A DNA stretch of 64,000 nt from Auriscalpium vulgare. Lineage: Eukaryota > Basidiomycota > Agaricomycetes > Russulales > Auriscalpiaceae. How positions within the stretch are numbered: position 1 is the stretch's first letter; each line of letters begins with the position of its first letter. Where the stretch lies: positions 1,488,001 through 1,552,000 of the forward strand of contig JAHBBC010000003.1 in NCBI GenBank assembly GCA_019915015.1, given 5' to 3'. Position numbers and translations under genes: made by a program. Below, piece by piece: positions 1 to 10,520 of this stretch. Under the pieces are notes generated by a model. It worked only from the letters and a program-made list of their open reading frames with translations. It searched no databases and was not told where the DNA came from.

Positions 1-251
1 ACTCGCGGCTTCTCGGCCCGGCCCCCTCGACCTGCCGCCGCCGCCGCCGTCCTCCTCCGCCCACGAGCAGACTCCTAGATAGCTCCTGCAGACGACTGTG
101 CCCTGTGACGACGAGGGTGGGACACTGGGGAGTCTGGGGACTTGTCGGGACCTTAGGCTTTCGCTCCCGCGTCGGTCCGCGCGTCAGTGGAGAGCGTCTC
201 GCAGCCGACGGCGCGCGGCCGCTGCAAGCCGCTGCAACCGCATCTCCTGTG

Positions 252-307
252 CTATATATAGGCTTCCCATGGTCGCACCATGATGTAACGACTGCCCCGC
301 GTATAAA
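252..307 (+). promoter_or_regulatory. TATA-like elements upstream of the CYSTM-like gene
   Basis: A TATATATA run lies near 252-259 and a second TATA-like GTATAAAGG near 299-307. They are about 125 and 75 bases before the ATG at 380. The spacing of the second fits a fungal core promoter for the small cysteine-rich gene. The assignment is inferred from sequence and position only. Confidence 0.4.
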
Positions 308-379
308 GGCCGCTCGTATTCAGATTCCGCAGCGCCTAGCTCTTGCCTTCCACCATAATCTACCAGCCTCCCCGTAACT

Positions 380-909
380 ATGGATGCCCCCAAGCCCGCC
401 CTCCTCACTGCCGCCCAGCCCCAGGCTGCCATGCAAATGAGTATGTGTCCCCGCCTCTGTCGTCCCACGCCTGTCTGATATCTTGGCGCCTCCCAGACCC
501 CATCACCCCGCCCCGGCGAACTCCCAGCAGCAGGCCCACGGCCATGAGCACAAGGCTAGTCGTCTTCGCGGCGGAGGTGCCGGCAGGGTGCGTGCACATT
601 TCGCCTCGTGGTCGCACAGGCGCTTATCGGCCAACAGGACTGCTTTTTGGGCCTCGTGGAGTGCTTCCTCTGCTTTGGTGCGTAACTCATCGGCTGTCTC
701 CCATTCACACTCGTCTGACGTCCCGCTGTTCAGAGTGCTGCAAGGTATACACGTGCTGCTTGCCGACGTCGATGTGTGCTTACGTTTTTTTGATCTCAGG
801 GATGCTGCGAGTGCTGCGCAGACATCATCTGTGCGTTATCTCTGTCGATTCATCAGTCTTCATCCCTGACTCCATGTCTCCAGGCTGCCCCTGCGAGATG
901 TGCTGCTAA
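380..909 (+). CDS. Small cysteine-rich CYSTM-like protein, split into very short exons
   Basis: The 3' exons are clear and join in phase: 638-677, 734-744, 800-830 and 884-909 (TAA). An upstream exon ends at 587 and encodes a basic SRLRGGGAGR stretch. Together they give a C-terminus starting DCFLGLVECFLCFECC and ending CCPCEMCC, dense in Cys pairs. This matches small CYSTM-like membrane-associated proteins of basidiomycetes, which have a Gln/Pro-rich N-terminus, RLRGGG, then a Cys-rich hydrophobic tail; stress roles are proposed for the wider family. The 734-744 exon is only 11 nt. The first exon (ATG at 380, donor at 441) encodes MDAPKP..., but its phase does not match the 528/531 acceptors. 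The 5' junction is therefore unresolved: another start, a missed micro-exon or an indel. Part of the peptide may be membrane-inserted. Confidence 0.7.
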
Positions 910-2245
910 ATCACATCTTGTGTGCACGAACTCTTTGGACTTGCGTGTACTTGTATTTCTGGATAACGAATGATGATATATTGATACATGATACATACTC
1001 GGCTTTGCAAGGGTGGTGCATATCCAGTGAGAGCGCTGGCAAAGCACAGTGCACGATTGTAGTACGGTCGCTGCGCATGCATGATGTCATTGATGATGAG
1101 TGGCGGTGAACTCCGACTCGGACCTTTGCAGCGCCGTCGGCCAAGTTGAACCAATTCACGACTACCGATTCTCTGCGCCATGCTATTTCATCACTTGCAC
1201 AAATGCACATCCTTGAATGAGTACTTGAGTCCTGGTCAGAGGTCTAGCACATGAGTACTTGTCAGTCCAGTATCACTATTATCTGCCTCCTTCCACAGCA
1301 CTCACTCACTCTAGATCGCCATATTTTCCGTACCACGCGCGACGCGCCGCTACCGCGCATCGTCGCGGACGGCCTTCGTCAGGGCTCGTCGTATAAACAG
1401 AACTATCTTCTGTGCCAAGGTCAGGCACGGTGACTAGGCTCGTCGGGCTCGACGTCGGGTGGGTAGAACCGCGGGTTTCGGCTCGAGCAGCCGAGGCACG
1501 CGCCCCGGGCCGCCATGCCAACACAGCGTCTAGACGCAGTCTGCGCGCGGGAACGAGCAGCAGGGACCAGGGGCTAGGTGACTGCGCTGGTTGTACTCAG
1601 CATCTCCTCGATTACTTAGGCGTGAAGACAGTACTAGGTGAAGACTAGCTGAGACGTCCCGGGCTCGGCTGGTGATTTCGAACAATTTCGAAGCACGGTG
1701 CACCCGGCGCGCAGGACCGACACCCGTCCGGCCCCCGAAAATGCTGCGCACAGTGAAGTGAAGAAATGCGGGCTGACTCGGACTCCGTGGCTCGACTCAA
1801 AGAGTCAAGACAACGATCCACGGGAGAAAGTACGTGGGGCGCACATCGTGACTGGTCCCAGTGCTGCTCGGGCCCCGGGGGCTCGGACACAACTGGCAGC
1901 GTGAAGAATGTCTCTACTTGCCGCTGAACTTTGTAGACCACTCTGAACGCGGCGGATAACGAGTCATCTTCACCCTTGCCTAGTCAGTAGTCTCCCTGAG
2001 GCAAAGTCAGGGCAAATTAAATAGATTCAGCCTTCGCAAGCTCAAGCGCTCAGGATCGGCAAGTACTTGCCGGGTGCGTGTTCAGCCATTCTCTGCCCCT
2101 TGAGCTCACGGTGTTGTAGCGCTAGCGAGACGCCGACACAGGTATGTATGGCCGAATTGACATTGCGCGTACGTGGAGGTACGTCGTGGTTGAACCGGCG
2201 CGTCGCAGTCAAACAGGCAAAAACACTGATGCCATCTCAGCATTA
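910..2245. other. Intergenic, no gene recognised
   Basis: I find no ORF with family resemblance or a consistent splice pattern on either strand. The stretch contains the 3' flank of the CYSTM-like gene and ends at the left inverted repeat of the Harbinger element. The short ORFs lack motifs. Confidence 0.5.
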
Positions 2246-2313
2246 GGGGAGCTCAGAGTAGACCGTTTTCGTTTCCGTTTCGTTTTCAAACGCCTTTCGT
2301 TTTCGATTCGGCC
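2246..2313 (+). repeat. Left terminal inverted repeat of the Harbinger element
   Basis: It starts AGGGGAGCTCAGAGTAGACC and continues through a CGTTT/CGTTTT-rich stretch to CGATTCGGC. It is the exact reverse complement of 5565-5632. The internal short CGTTTTC-type motifs are candidate transposase or Myb binding sites (inference). Confidence 0.95.
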
Positions 2314-2443
2314 CGCGGCATAAGTGACCCGATGTGTGACAATCGTGTGACTTTAGGTGACGCTCGCGTTGTGCGGCGTCTTCGTGTCTCACACACTCAT
2401 TCCCTCGCGATACCTCCTTAATCTACACTCTCCTACTCTCTTA

Positions 2444-4040
2444 ATGCCCCGGAAACGCGGCCGCTCGGACTCCGACCAGCCTGAGACAGCTCCGGGCAAG
2501 AAATCCCGTGAGGAGAACATCAGCTGGGGCACAAATAAGAAGCCAAATGAGCTGCTCCTGCAGCTCATCACGGAGCTCGAACAGCCGCAAAATCGCAAGG
2601 TTATGTTTGGTAACAAGCGTGGTGAGGTATGCAGGTGGCCCACGCATCATCTGGGCTTTGTTACTGACATCTTTCCAGAAGAAAAGCGGAGAAAGTAAGG
2701 TCGCAGCGGGTCAGCGGCTTGCTCGCATCCTCTGGAAGGATGCTCCGGACTCGGATTTCGTCAGTCTGGGAGCAAAGGTGCTCGGGAAAATAAATCAGTA
2801 TGTCCATACCCTTATTGGATGCCTCATACGTGCTCACAGGCTTGTGTAGGCTACGCATCACCTATCACTCCAAGGTTCGGCGCATTAAGTGCACGGGTGG
2901 AGGTGTCCTCACTGGGAATGAGGCCATCGTCGACACAGGTGATGCCGACGATGGTCCAGATGAGTATTTGGTCTGCTACATAGGGCCAGATGGCCCATCC
3001 GAGGATACCGATGCACGCCACAAGAATATCTGGCGTAAGTTCATTTTGTGATCTCCGATGAGCACGCTGGAGGCTAACACATCCTGTGCAGAGGAGATCG
3101 AGGCCGAGTTCGCTGTCTTCCCCCGAATTCACGCGATCCTTGCCACCCGCCCAAATGAAAACCCGATCATCATCACGACTGGGGTTGGTCCGGACGGTCA
3201 CCGCACAGTGCACTATCAGCCTCCCGACGACGCGCCACCTGTGCGGCAACCGCGCGAAGAGGACATAGACCCCGTCCTACGCGTTCACGATGGCCCGGCG
3301 CCTCTCGCGCAAGACTCTTCTGCGACCGCACCCGGCCCGGGATCGCCACCGCAGACGCCACACACTCCCAAAGAGAACCGCGTGCCGCCCTCGTCGCAAG
3401 CAAGTGCGAAGAAGACTCCCGCACACCTGTCGGAAGAGAAGCTGGAGAGCTTGAAGGGTCGCTTCAAGCCCACGTCACGCACCGGCATTCAAGACATACT
3501 GAAGGAGTCCATCGAGTAAGTAATACTAGTTGTTGGTAATGCACGTGGACTAATTCATGTGGCAGGCGTAGCTTTGCGGTGTCAAAGGAAGAGAACATCC
3601 GCAAAGCTGTCGACAGGCTGCGCGATGACATGAATAGTCTTCGCCAAGACGCTCGCGATCGCCACGACCGCCTCTTTCGTGAGCTGCAGATTGGCTTGTG
3701 GACGAACGATGAGTATCGCCGCAAGTCGGAAGCACTTGACGATGACCTTCAGCTGCAGCTTCAAGATCTCCGTGAAAATATATCGCGCCTTCAGAATCCT
3801 CCTCTGGTTGTCGCCGCCGCTACGCCCGCTCGTTCCATCTCACGCACGGGCTCTATGTCAACCGCTGCATCGACGCCTTCATCTCTGCCGCGCGCATCGA
3901 CACCTCCGGATGATGAGCCCGAGAGCGAGATGACAAGCCAGAGAGAAAATAGTCCTCCCTGGGATGAGAGCCAGTTGGACAGAGATCTTGGACGAGGATC
4001 ATCTGTGGTTCCAGACGAGTTGGAGCGAGGCTTAGTCTGA
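2444..4040 (+). CDS. Harbinger accessory protein (Myb/SANT-like DNA-binding partner)
   Basis: Exons 2444-2626, 2679-2797, 2850-3034, 3092-3515 and 3566-4040 join in frame. The N-terminus is a basic nuclear-localisation-like patch (PRKRGR and KKSR). It is followed at about residues 30-130 by a helical region with spaced aromatic residues (ISWGTNKKPNELLLQLI, ILWKDA, KINQLRITYHSKVRRIK). This looks like the Myb/SANT or trihelix-type domain of Harbinger partner proteins, which recruit the nuclease to the nucleus and to the inverted repeats. The middle is Pro/acidic-rich, and the last exon encodes a charged likely coiled coil (VSKEENIRKAVDRLRDDMNS). The gene is convergent with the nuclease, with 115 bp between stop codons, and its 5' end lies next to the left repeat. 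The family assignment rests on gene context and domain pattern. Confidence 0.75.
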
Positions 4041-4155
4041 TCATTTTGCTTTTGTCCTTTCTAACTGCAGCCTCTCATTTAATGCTACACAGTCCTTTCT
4101 TCTTTCTGATTATATCTCTCTTACTCTTTACAATCTCAGATTTAATCTTGTTCAT

Positions 4156-5479
4156 TTATACAAGTCCTGCTCGTTGAGCGGCTACTATTTCTGCCACAAG
4201 GCCACGTCTCCTAGCCTCGCAATCATCATCCTCTGTGATATCATCATCTATAGGATCATCTGGCTCCCCCCTATCGTCCTCTTCCTGAGCACGTGAGTGC
4301 CAAGTCGCAAAGCTTGTCCCACTCGCCCATCCTTCGATGTCGAGCACTGCGTTGTGCAAGATGATGCAACATGAAATCCACCGACACGCTCGTATATGGT
4401 CCCGATTGTAACGGATATTGAGCCGTAAGCCACGAAGGGATTGCCATCGGCCCTTGAGTGCACCCATGGTGTGTTCAGAGCGAACGCGTAGGCGAGCTAC
4501 GTGTTTGTCGAATAAGGCATTTGAGCGGTCTAACGACGCTGGTTTCTTGTGAACTGGGATGGTCCGCGAGCTGACAGGGTACGCAGAGTCACCCCATGCA
4601 AACTCGTCACCTCTGAAGAACCAGTCGGTATGCTTGACAGCTGCAGTATGCTCAAATGCAGATGCATCATGAGCAGAACCGGTCATGCCAAGCGAATAGT
4701 CAACGATTCGTAGATTCGACGGTGTATTGCCAATCTGTGTACAGATATGTCAGTCAGGAGCTATTAGAAGATATCCAGCATACCTGGACGTTGAACCCAT
4801 AGTTGCACTTCCTTGTGTAGTACGCGTCACCGTCGAGGCCGGGGCGACTGTACAGGACAACAATTGTCCCGTCGTACATCACCCATCCCTCCCTCCAGGT
4901 GGATCCCGTGAAACCAAGCTGCTCATCAATCCACCTTTTCTCGACCTCTTTCTCCTCCTCTGTTAGCGGCCGTACAAACATCCCATGCAAGGACATCAGC
5001 GCCTCCTGACATCTCTCCGTGTATAGCTCCACAGCGCCCTCTGAACAGCCCGCTGCACGGCTGATATCCTCGAGAGATGCGCCATTGCCATAGCGACCCA
5101 TACGGTACAGGGTCACCGCTAATTGCGTTCGGATATCCTCCTGCGGGGTGTTCGAGTTGTTCTGGAATACGGGATGACCCTCGATGAGGCCAAGGATAGT
5201 GTCGAAGACGTGGGGAGAGACACGGAGCATGTTGATAAAGCGGTGGTGATGGGCAGGATCCTGTGCATACTCCCATGCAAGCTGGAGATTGCCGGCTTTA
5301 ACGACGGGAGGACGGGGGTTGATGTAGCGGGAGGATAGGATGGTGTGAAGGATTGAGCTATCGCGTTGGAGCTGCTCCATCATAGCTGTGGCTGAAGATG
5401 GAGGCATGAGTGCCATCTGGATAGCCATATATGTGATGTATGCGTCGATAATCTCATCGTGGTAGGTAGCACGGGCCAT
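4156..5479 (-). CDS. PIF/Harbinger transposase (DDE_4 / HARBI1-like nuclease)
   Basis: complement(join(4156..4734,4784..5479)), 424 residues, one 49-nt intron in phase 0. The N-terminal half has the helical Harbinger N-region with a helix-turn-helix-like segment (LAVTLYRMGRYGNGASLEDI, then AAGCSEGAVELYTER). The catalytic core shows the three expected acidic positions: D in VMYDGTIVVL, D in MTGSAHDASAF and E in RVRSEHTMGALKGRW, plus the conserved WGDSAYP and CCIILHN motifs. The length is normal for the family and there are no internal stops, so it appears functional. The start lies 86 bp inside the right inverted repeat, so the repeat probably supplies the promoter. Its function is cutting at the terminal repeats and integrating at short AT-rich targets. 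Confidence 0.92.
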
Positions 5480-5564
5480 GGCTGGTGGAAGAGCTCGAAA
5501 GCAATGGCGGCGGTGTCGCGCAGCGGCGTAGATTGAGTGACATTATGTAATATCACGCCGGGGC

Positions 5565-5632
5565 GCCGAATCGAAAACGAAAGGCGTTTGAAAACGAAAC
5601 GGAAACGAAAACGGTCTACTCTGAGCTCCCCT
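5565..5632 (-). repeat. Right terminal inverted repeat of the Harbinger element
   Basis: It is the exact reverse complement of 2246-2313 over 68 bp. It ends CTGAGCTCCCCT, followed by ATTA. Confidence 0.95.
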
Positions 5633-6831
5633 ATTAAACGGTAAGTAATAGGCACATATGCGGTGAACAGTCGCTGTGTCCAAGCCTCCAACTTGCTTCC
5701 ATTCCCCCAGATGAGATACACGCACTGGCAGCTCATTCGTCCCGGATCACTCCCGGCGAAGCACAAGAAGTGTTTTCGGCCACGCGTCCGAGTCCGTGCG
5801 CGCGCTCGCGCCTTTTGTCTGGGACAAACGGACGGATGAATTCGTCCTTCCGCTCACGCAGAAAATGACCACCGGTCGTACGATGTGGAGCAAGTACTGT
5901 CGACCCCATGCGGCGGGAGGTATGGAGCCTCGGGTCCCTTCTCTCGGCGGCCATTTATTTTTATTTTGTGCACGCCACTAACACAGGAGCCTGGTTGAGC
6001 CACCCATATTGTCTTTGGCCTTGTGTGCACTGCTATCCGGCGTTGCGCGCTGAGCCTCGGCGGGCCCAGGCTCGACGCCACGCCCCTGCAGCTGCCCCGT
6101 ACCCCGTCGATGTACGGGCGCATATCGTGCTGCACCGCACGAGTCCGCTGTCTCGCACGATCTGCGGTGCACGGAAGAGGCGTGTGGCCAGTCGGGCCCC
6201 GGCATCAGTGGCTGCGCACGGGGCCTCGGGGATATGTTTCCTCTGCTTCTGCAAGCTCCTTAAGCTTTGTGGAGCCGCTCCAACCAGGCTCGCTGGCTGT
6301 GCTTCGACGTTCCACTGCCAAACGGGAAACAAAGTGGGACGATGTTATTATTTCGGATGGATGACAAGAGCAACTCCAGCCCCAATACTGATTACGCAGG
6401 TCCAACGCACTACTCTGCGACGTGTATGATAGGAGTAATACGAGGTACAATCTGTTTCTTGACCTATTGCTACAAAAGCCTACGGAGGACGGGAGAGCTG
6501 AGCAATGCAAGCTTGTGGAAGTGATGAGTGTAAAGCATGATAGCTGGATGAAGATGCGACACTTGGAGATGATATAGTCACTGCGGCCCAGACCCAAACA
6601 ACCCAAAAAACGAGTGACAGATCTTGTTTCGTGAATGACAAGCCTTCCTGTCGGTCGTAGCCAAATTGAGAGACGAGTAATGTGTGAGAGAGTCATGCGT
6701 GTATGAATATTATAAAGCGTGCGTGTGCGTGCGTATATCCTCAGCGCGAGGTTTTTGAGGGACGCGTGTCGTGATGGGGAATGATGTGTATATGCGGCGA
6801 CAGCAATAAAAGAGATGGGGGGAGGGAAAAG
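5633..6831. other. Intergenic, no gene recognised
   Basis: This stretch lies between the transposon and the stop codon of the YTH gene. The ORFs are short and without motifs. The part nearest 6831 is presumably the 3' UTR of the YTH gene. The pre-insertion site of the Harbinger element shows no recognisable gene. Confidence 0.5.
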
Positions 6832-9800
6832 TCAATGCGGGGGCTTCGATCCTCTACGTTGGGAAGGCGGACGGGGGGCGGCGGCGGGGGAAGTCGAGGG
6901 CGATGGCGGCGGACGGTCCCATTCATCGAGAAGTTGCTGGCCCACCGACGGCTCGAGCTCCGTGCCGTCGCGTGAGACTTTGACCTCCCGCCCGTGGTTC
7001 CACGGATTGCGAAGGTGGCGTGTGCGGTAGAAGGGCAGGCGTTCCGTCCGCACCCACTGGATGCGAAACGGTTGGCCCCAAACTTCTTCCTCGCCGTGGT
7101 CCGTACTGGGAGGGACACCGTCTGCGATCGGAGGTTGTTCGTGTGCTTCATCCTCCTCTTTTACCGATTCTTGTAGCGGGCCCAGAACAGTCGACGTGAG
7201 CAAAGGTTCAGACACCTCCCTGCGAATCTGAGGTGGGTGCGGCGCCTCCGTCGCAACACCTCGGTCGCCGGATGCGTTCGGCGTTCGGCGGATCTCCTCC
7301 TCGGATTGGTCGCCTCGGTGATCCTTGAGATTGCGATACGGAGCCATATCGTCCAGCTCGATCGGAGGTTGAGGAACCGGGATCGGACGTCGATCATTCA
7401 AGCTCATTTGTTCCTGAGGAGTCTTGTGCGTGAGTCTCTGATGCGGGTCGCCAAGCTCTGCGGGGGCAGACGCCATCTTGCCGCGGGGAGCTGGGTTCGG
7501 AAGGACGGGCGGATGATCTTGTGCGCTCGACACAGCCGCAGGAGACTCGTCGACGTAATGACCATCCGACTGCAGAAAGTAATGGGCTCCAGCACGATGG
7601 TCTAGAGGTGAACTGTCGGCCTCCGCAGGAAGGCTGCCCTTGGACGCCTGCGAGGACTGCGAGGACGCAAGAGGCGACGCCCATGGGACTTTGCTTTCGC
7701 CCTGCGAAACCGGACCTGCCATTCTATGAAGATGATGAGCATTTCCGAGGACTATGGTGCACGTGACGTGTGTTCGACGACCTACTTGGCGTAGCCGTAG
7801 AACTCTCCGCTTTTATTCACGCCAAAGATGAGGAATACTTCCTGGCTGGTCCGGAACGCCTGATCAAGGATGCCTTCGTTGTGCCGCTGGGTGGCCCACA
7901 CGCCCCTTTGAACACTGAGATCCAGGTCGAACTGCAGTATCCGTCAGCGTCACCAATCGGGATGTCGACAGTAAGAACACACATACCTGAGTCAAGGACT
8001 TCAGAATGAAGTATCGACGCGGGAAATATCGTGCCATGACACTCGACGTGGTGCTCGCGAAGGACCCCGAGCTGTTCGAGTGCGACGTTGCATTCCGATT
8101 GCGCGGATTGTCGTCATCGGAAAGCGACAGTTTGTGAAGCCCTTGCCCGAGCTCCTCAGGCGTGGTCATCGCAGAGGCCGCGTCAGAGCGGTCTGCAGTT
8201 TGCTTGGCCTTCTCCCGCTGCTCCTTGATCCACTTCGTGTGCATGCCAATGCCCCTCTGCCCTCCGACCCCTGCGCGCAGATCGTCCGTCTGACGCCGTA
8301 TCCGGCACACCAAGCGTGGGCAGCGCGGGTCAGCGGGTCGCAGCGGGACACCGTTGAAGCGCACGGTGGCCGCATTCAGATGGCGCTCGGACTCGAAATT
8401 GACGAACGCGCAATTCGATCGCGAGATCAAGAAGATGGACACCACGCCGTCCGAGATATCTTCCGGAGATGTCGAAGTTCCAGGCTCCGTGGAGGCGCTA
8501 CGCGACAGAGGCTGGTTGAAGAAGCGCCAGAGCTCGTCGTGCGTCGCATCCGAGGGCACGTTGCCGGCCCACATCACCCACTCCGATCTGTGGGCGGGAG
8601 GGTTGGGGTGATACGGCCTGCGGGACGGATGGCGTTCTGACTCGCCTGCGGTCGACGGCTCAGGGTTTTCTGCCGTCCGAACAGGAGCTGCCGAGGAAGC
8701 TGATACGGGACGCACGGAAGACGGGCCAGCGACCGACGGCTGAGACGACGATCCTCCGAAACGGCTTGGATTGGGTGGCCGCGCATGGCTGGGCGATACA
8801 GGAGTGGAAGTAGCTGGATGGGGAGACGATGGAGAGTGCCCGTAAGCTTCCCCATCGTGCGAGGCCATTGATGGATAGTTCATGCCGTAAGGAAATGGCG
8901 GCTGTATGCCCTCATACGACGTCGACGTTGGACCGCCCGGAGGCAAGTACCACCATGTCCCTTGGCCATCTTGGTCGCTGGTCCCGTACGATTGACTGTA
9001 GGCGCCGTACTGAGGTGGGTACAGCGATGAACTGGGGGCAAACGAGGATGGGGAAACATATCCGTACTGCGAGGGTGTCGGATAGCCAAGCTGCGAGTAG
9101 CCCCCTTGCGGCGGAACGTAAGGTGAGGCGTGTCGAGCAGCGCCAGAAGTGCTGGCCGAGACCTGTTGCAGTGGCGATAGAGGGGGATGAGGCGGCGGCG
9201 AAGGGTGATGGCTCGCAGTATTGGTGAATGGATGTTGGGCAGTGGATGCACCTTCCTGGGAGTGACCGGGGAACTGATACACGGGAGTGTGCGATTGCAT
9301 TATGGGCACCATGGGGGCAGGCTGGTAGCCCAGGTGATGCAATGACTCGGATGCGTGCATTCCAGGGTGCCCGGGGTAAGGGTATTGCTGCTGCGGGGGA
9401 ATGTATGGCGGCCCCACGAAGCCTGTGCGCTGCGTGAACGGCGAGGGCGTCTGATAGTGAGGTGTAGCAGCGGGGTAGCCCGACGTCGGGTCCGGCGCGC
9501 TCGGGGCGGCGTCTTGGGCATTGGGATGTGGAGGACCAGGAGAATATGTATGAACGGGTGGTGTGGGGAACGGTGGGCGAGGTGGTGGATGGCGACGTCC
9601 GGGGGTATTGGAGAGACGAGGGCGCGCTGAGCCAGACTGTCTGCCTGAATCGGCTGAAGATCCTGGCATGCTTAGAGCCTGCGAGTGCTCGCTACCATCA
9701 CCGCCTGAATACTCGATCTGGTCTTCGTTCGTACCTCGGGTGGAAGATTCTGAAATGGGAGGCTGGACGGTCTTTAACGGCGGGGGGAAGGTATCATAAA

Positions 9801-10235
9801 ACGCAGCGGGACCTGGGAGATGTGTGGTGAAATGGGGGCGCTGGGGGAGGGAGGACGGTGCGGGGACAATACCTGAATCGCTTGGAGCACGGCGGACGGA
9901 GGGGAAAGGACTGTCTTCAATGGGCGGGGGTCAGCCACCGTCACCACAAATAAAAAATAGAAGGGATAGAGGTATTTAAGGGAGAGAAAGGACGTGCATT
10001 TGCTCAGCGCTGGGCTGAAGCAGAACGCATGGACGGCCCAGCATAAAAAGTTGGCATGACTTCGCGCGTGGCACGGATTGCGCCCACCGGCCAACATTTT
10101 GGAACTCCGCACGGCGTATCCCGAGGAGGGGTACTCACCAAGAACCACTACGGCGGCGGCGGCGGCGGCGATGACAGACGAAGGCGGGTCGAACGGGCCT
10201 TTGATTGTATCGAGGCCGGTGGAGACAACGACCAT
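6832..10235 (-). CDS. RRM and YTH domain RNA-binding protein (m6A-reader family)
   Basis: complement(join(6832..7723,7786..7931,7987..9840,9873..9910,10139..10235)), 1008 residues. A long Pro/Ser/Tyr/Gln-rich disordered N-terminus is followed by an RRM (RNP2-like VMWAGNVP; RNP1-like NCAFVNFE). The C-terminal YTH domain starts ARYFPRRYFILKSLTQ and continues through GVWATQ, VFLIFGVNKSGEFYGYAKM and KVPWAS, then resumes at PFRIQWVRTERLPF, HLRNPWNHGREVKVSRDG and QQLLDEW. The Trp of GVWATQ and that of KVPWAS sit where the m6A-binding aromatic cage residues fall in the family. Between KVPWAS and PFRIQW there is a ~195-residue disordered insertion. The expected role is nuclear recognition of methylated or otherwise marked RNA. 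Exon 1 encodes an alanine run from a GCC repeat. Confidence 0.9.
10151..10170. repeat. CGG/GCC trinucleotide run in exon 1 of the YTH gene
   Basis: About six to seven CGG units on the + strand encode a poly-alanine stretch (VIAAAAAAVVV) on the - strand. It could vary in length between strains. Confidence 0.8.
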
Positions 10236-10520
10236 GGTGTGAAGCGCAGGGGGGCTGTGGCGGAGCGAGTGCGGTGGTGCGTGCGGGTGTACGTTGAGTG
10301 CGGGTGTGCAGGAAGCTCCACGGGAACAGTGAGCGGTGCTGGTGCAGTTCTGGGATGGCGGGGAGGATATACGCGTGAGTTGTGCTATTATGTACGTGCT
10401 GCGACGCTCCATGGCCCCAACGCGCGAATGTTGACGTTGAGTCCGACCGTTCTCCCTGCCCGCCCCTGACGTCACTGCCTCGCTCATTCCCCAGTCCCCT
10501 TTCCCACGGCTGCCCCTACG

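Larger units (their letters stand above)
2246..5632. mobile_element. Complete PIF/Harbinger DNA transposon (3387 bp)
   Basis: The element is bounded by 68-bp perfect terminal inverted repeats (2246-2313 and 5565-5632) and carries two convergent genes with intact reading frames: a Myb/SANT-like partner (2444-4040, +) and a DDE_4/HARBI1-type nuclease (4156-5479, -). The two-gene layout, in which nuclease and DNA-binding protein are separate, is diagnostic of PIF/Harbinger elements. Flanks show ATT on both sides (2243-2245 and 5633-5635), extendable to ATTA if the left end is set at 2247. A 3-bp duplication is expected for the superfamily, usually TWA, so the exact boundary is ambiguous by one or two bases. 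Perfect repeats plus open frames suggest recent insertion and possible autonomy. Confidence 0.93.

Noticed and set aside
7864..9669. Treating the 7864-9669 minus ORF as a separate gene from 6832-7722.
   Set aside because: The two halves of one YTH domain lie on either side. Two short introns join them in phase.
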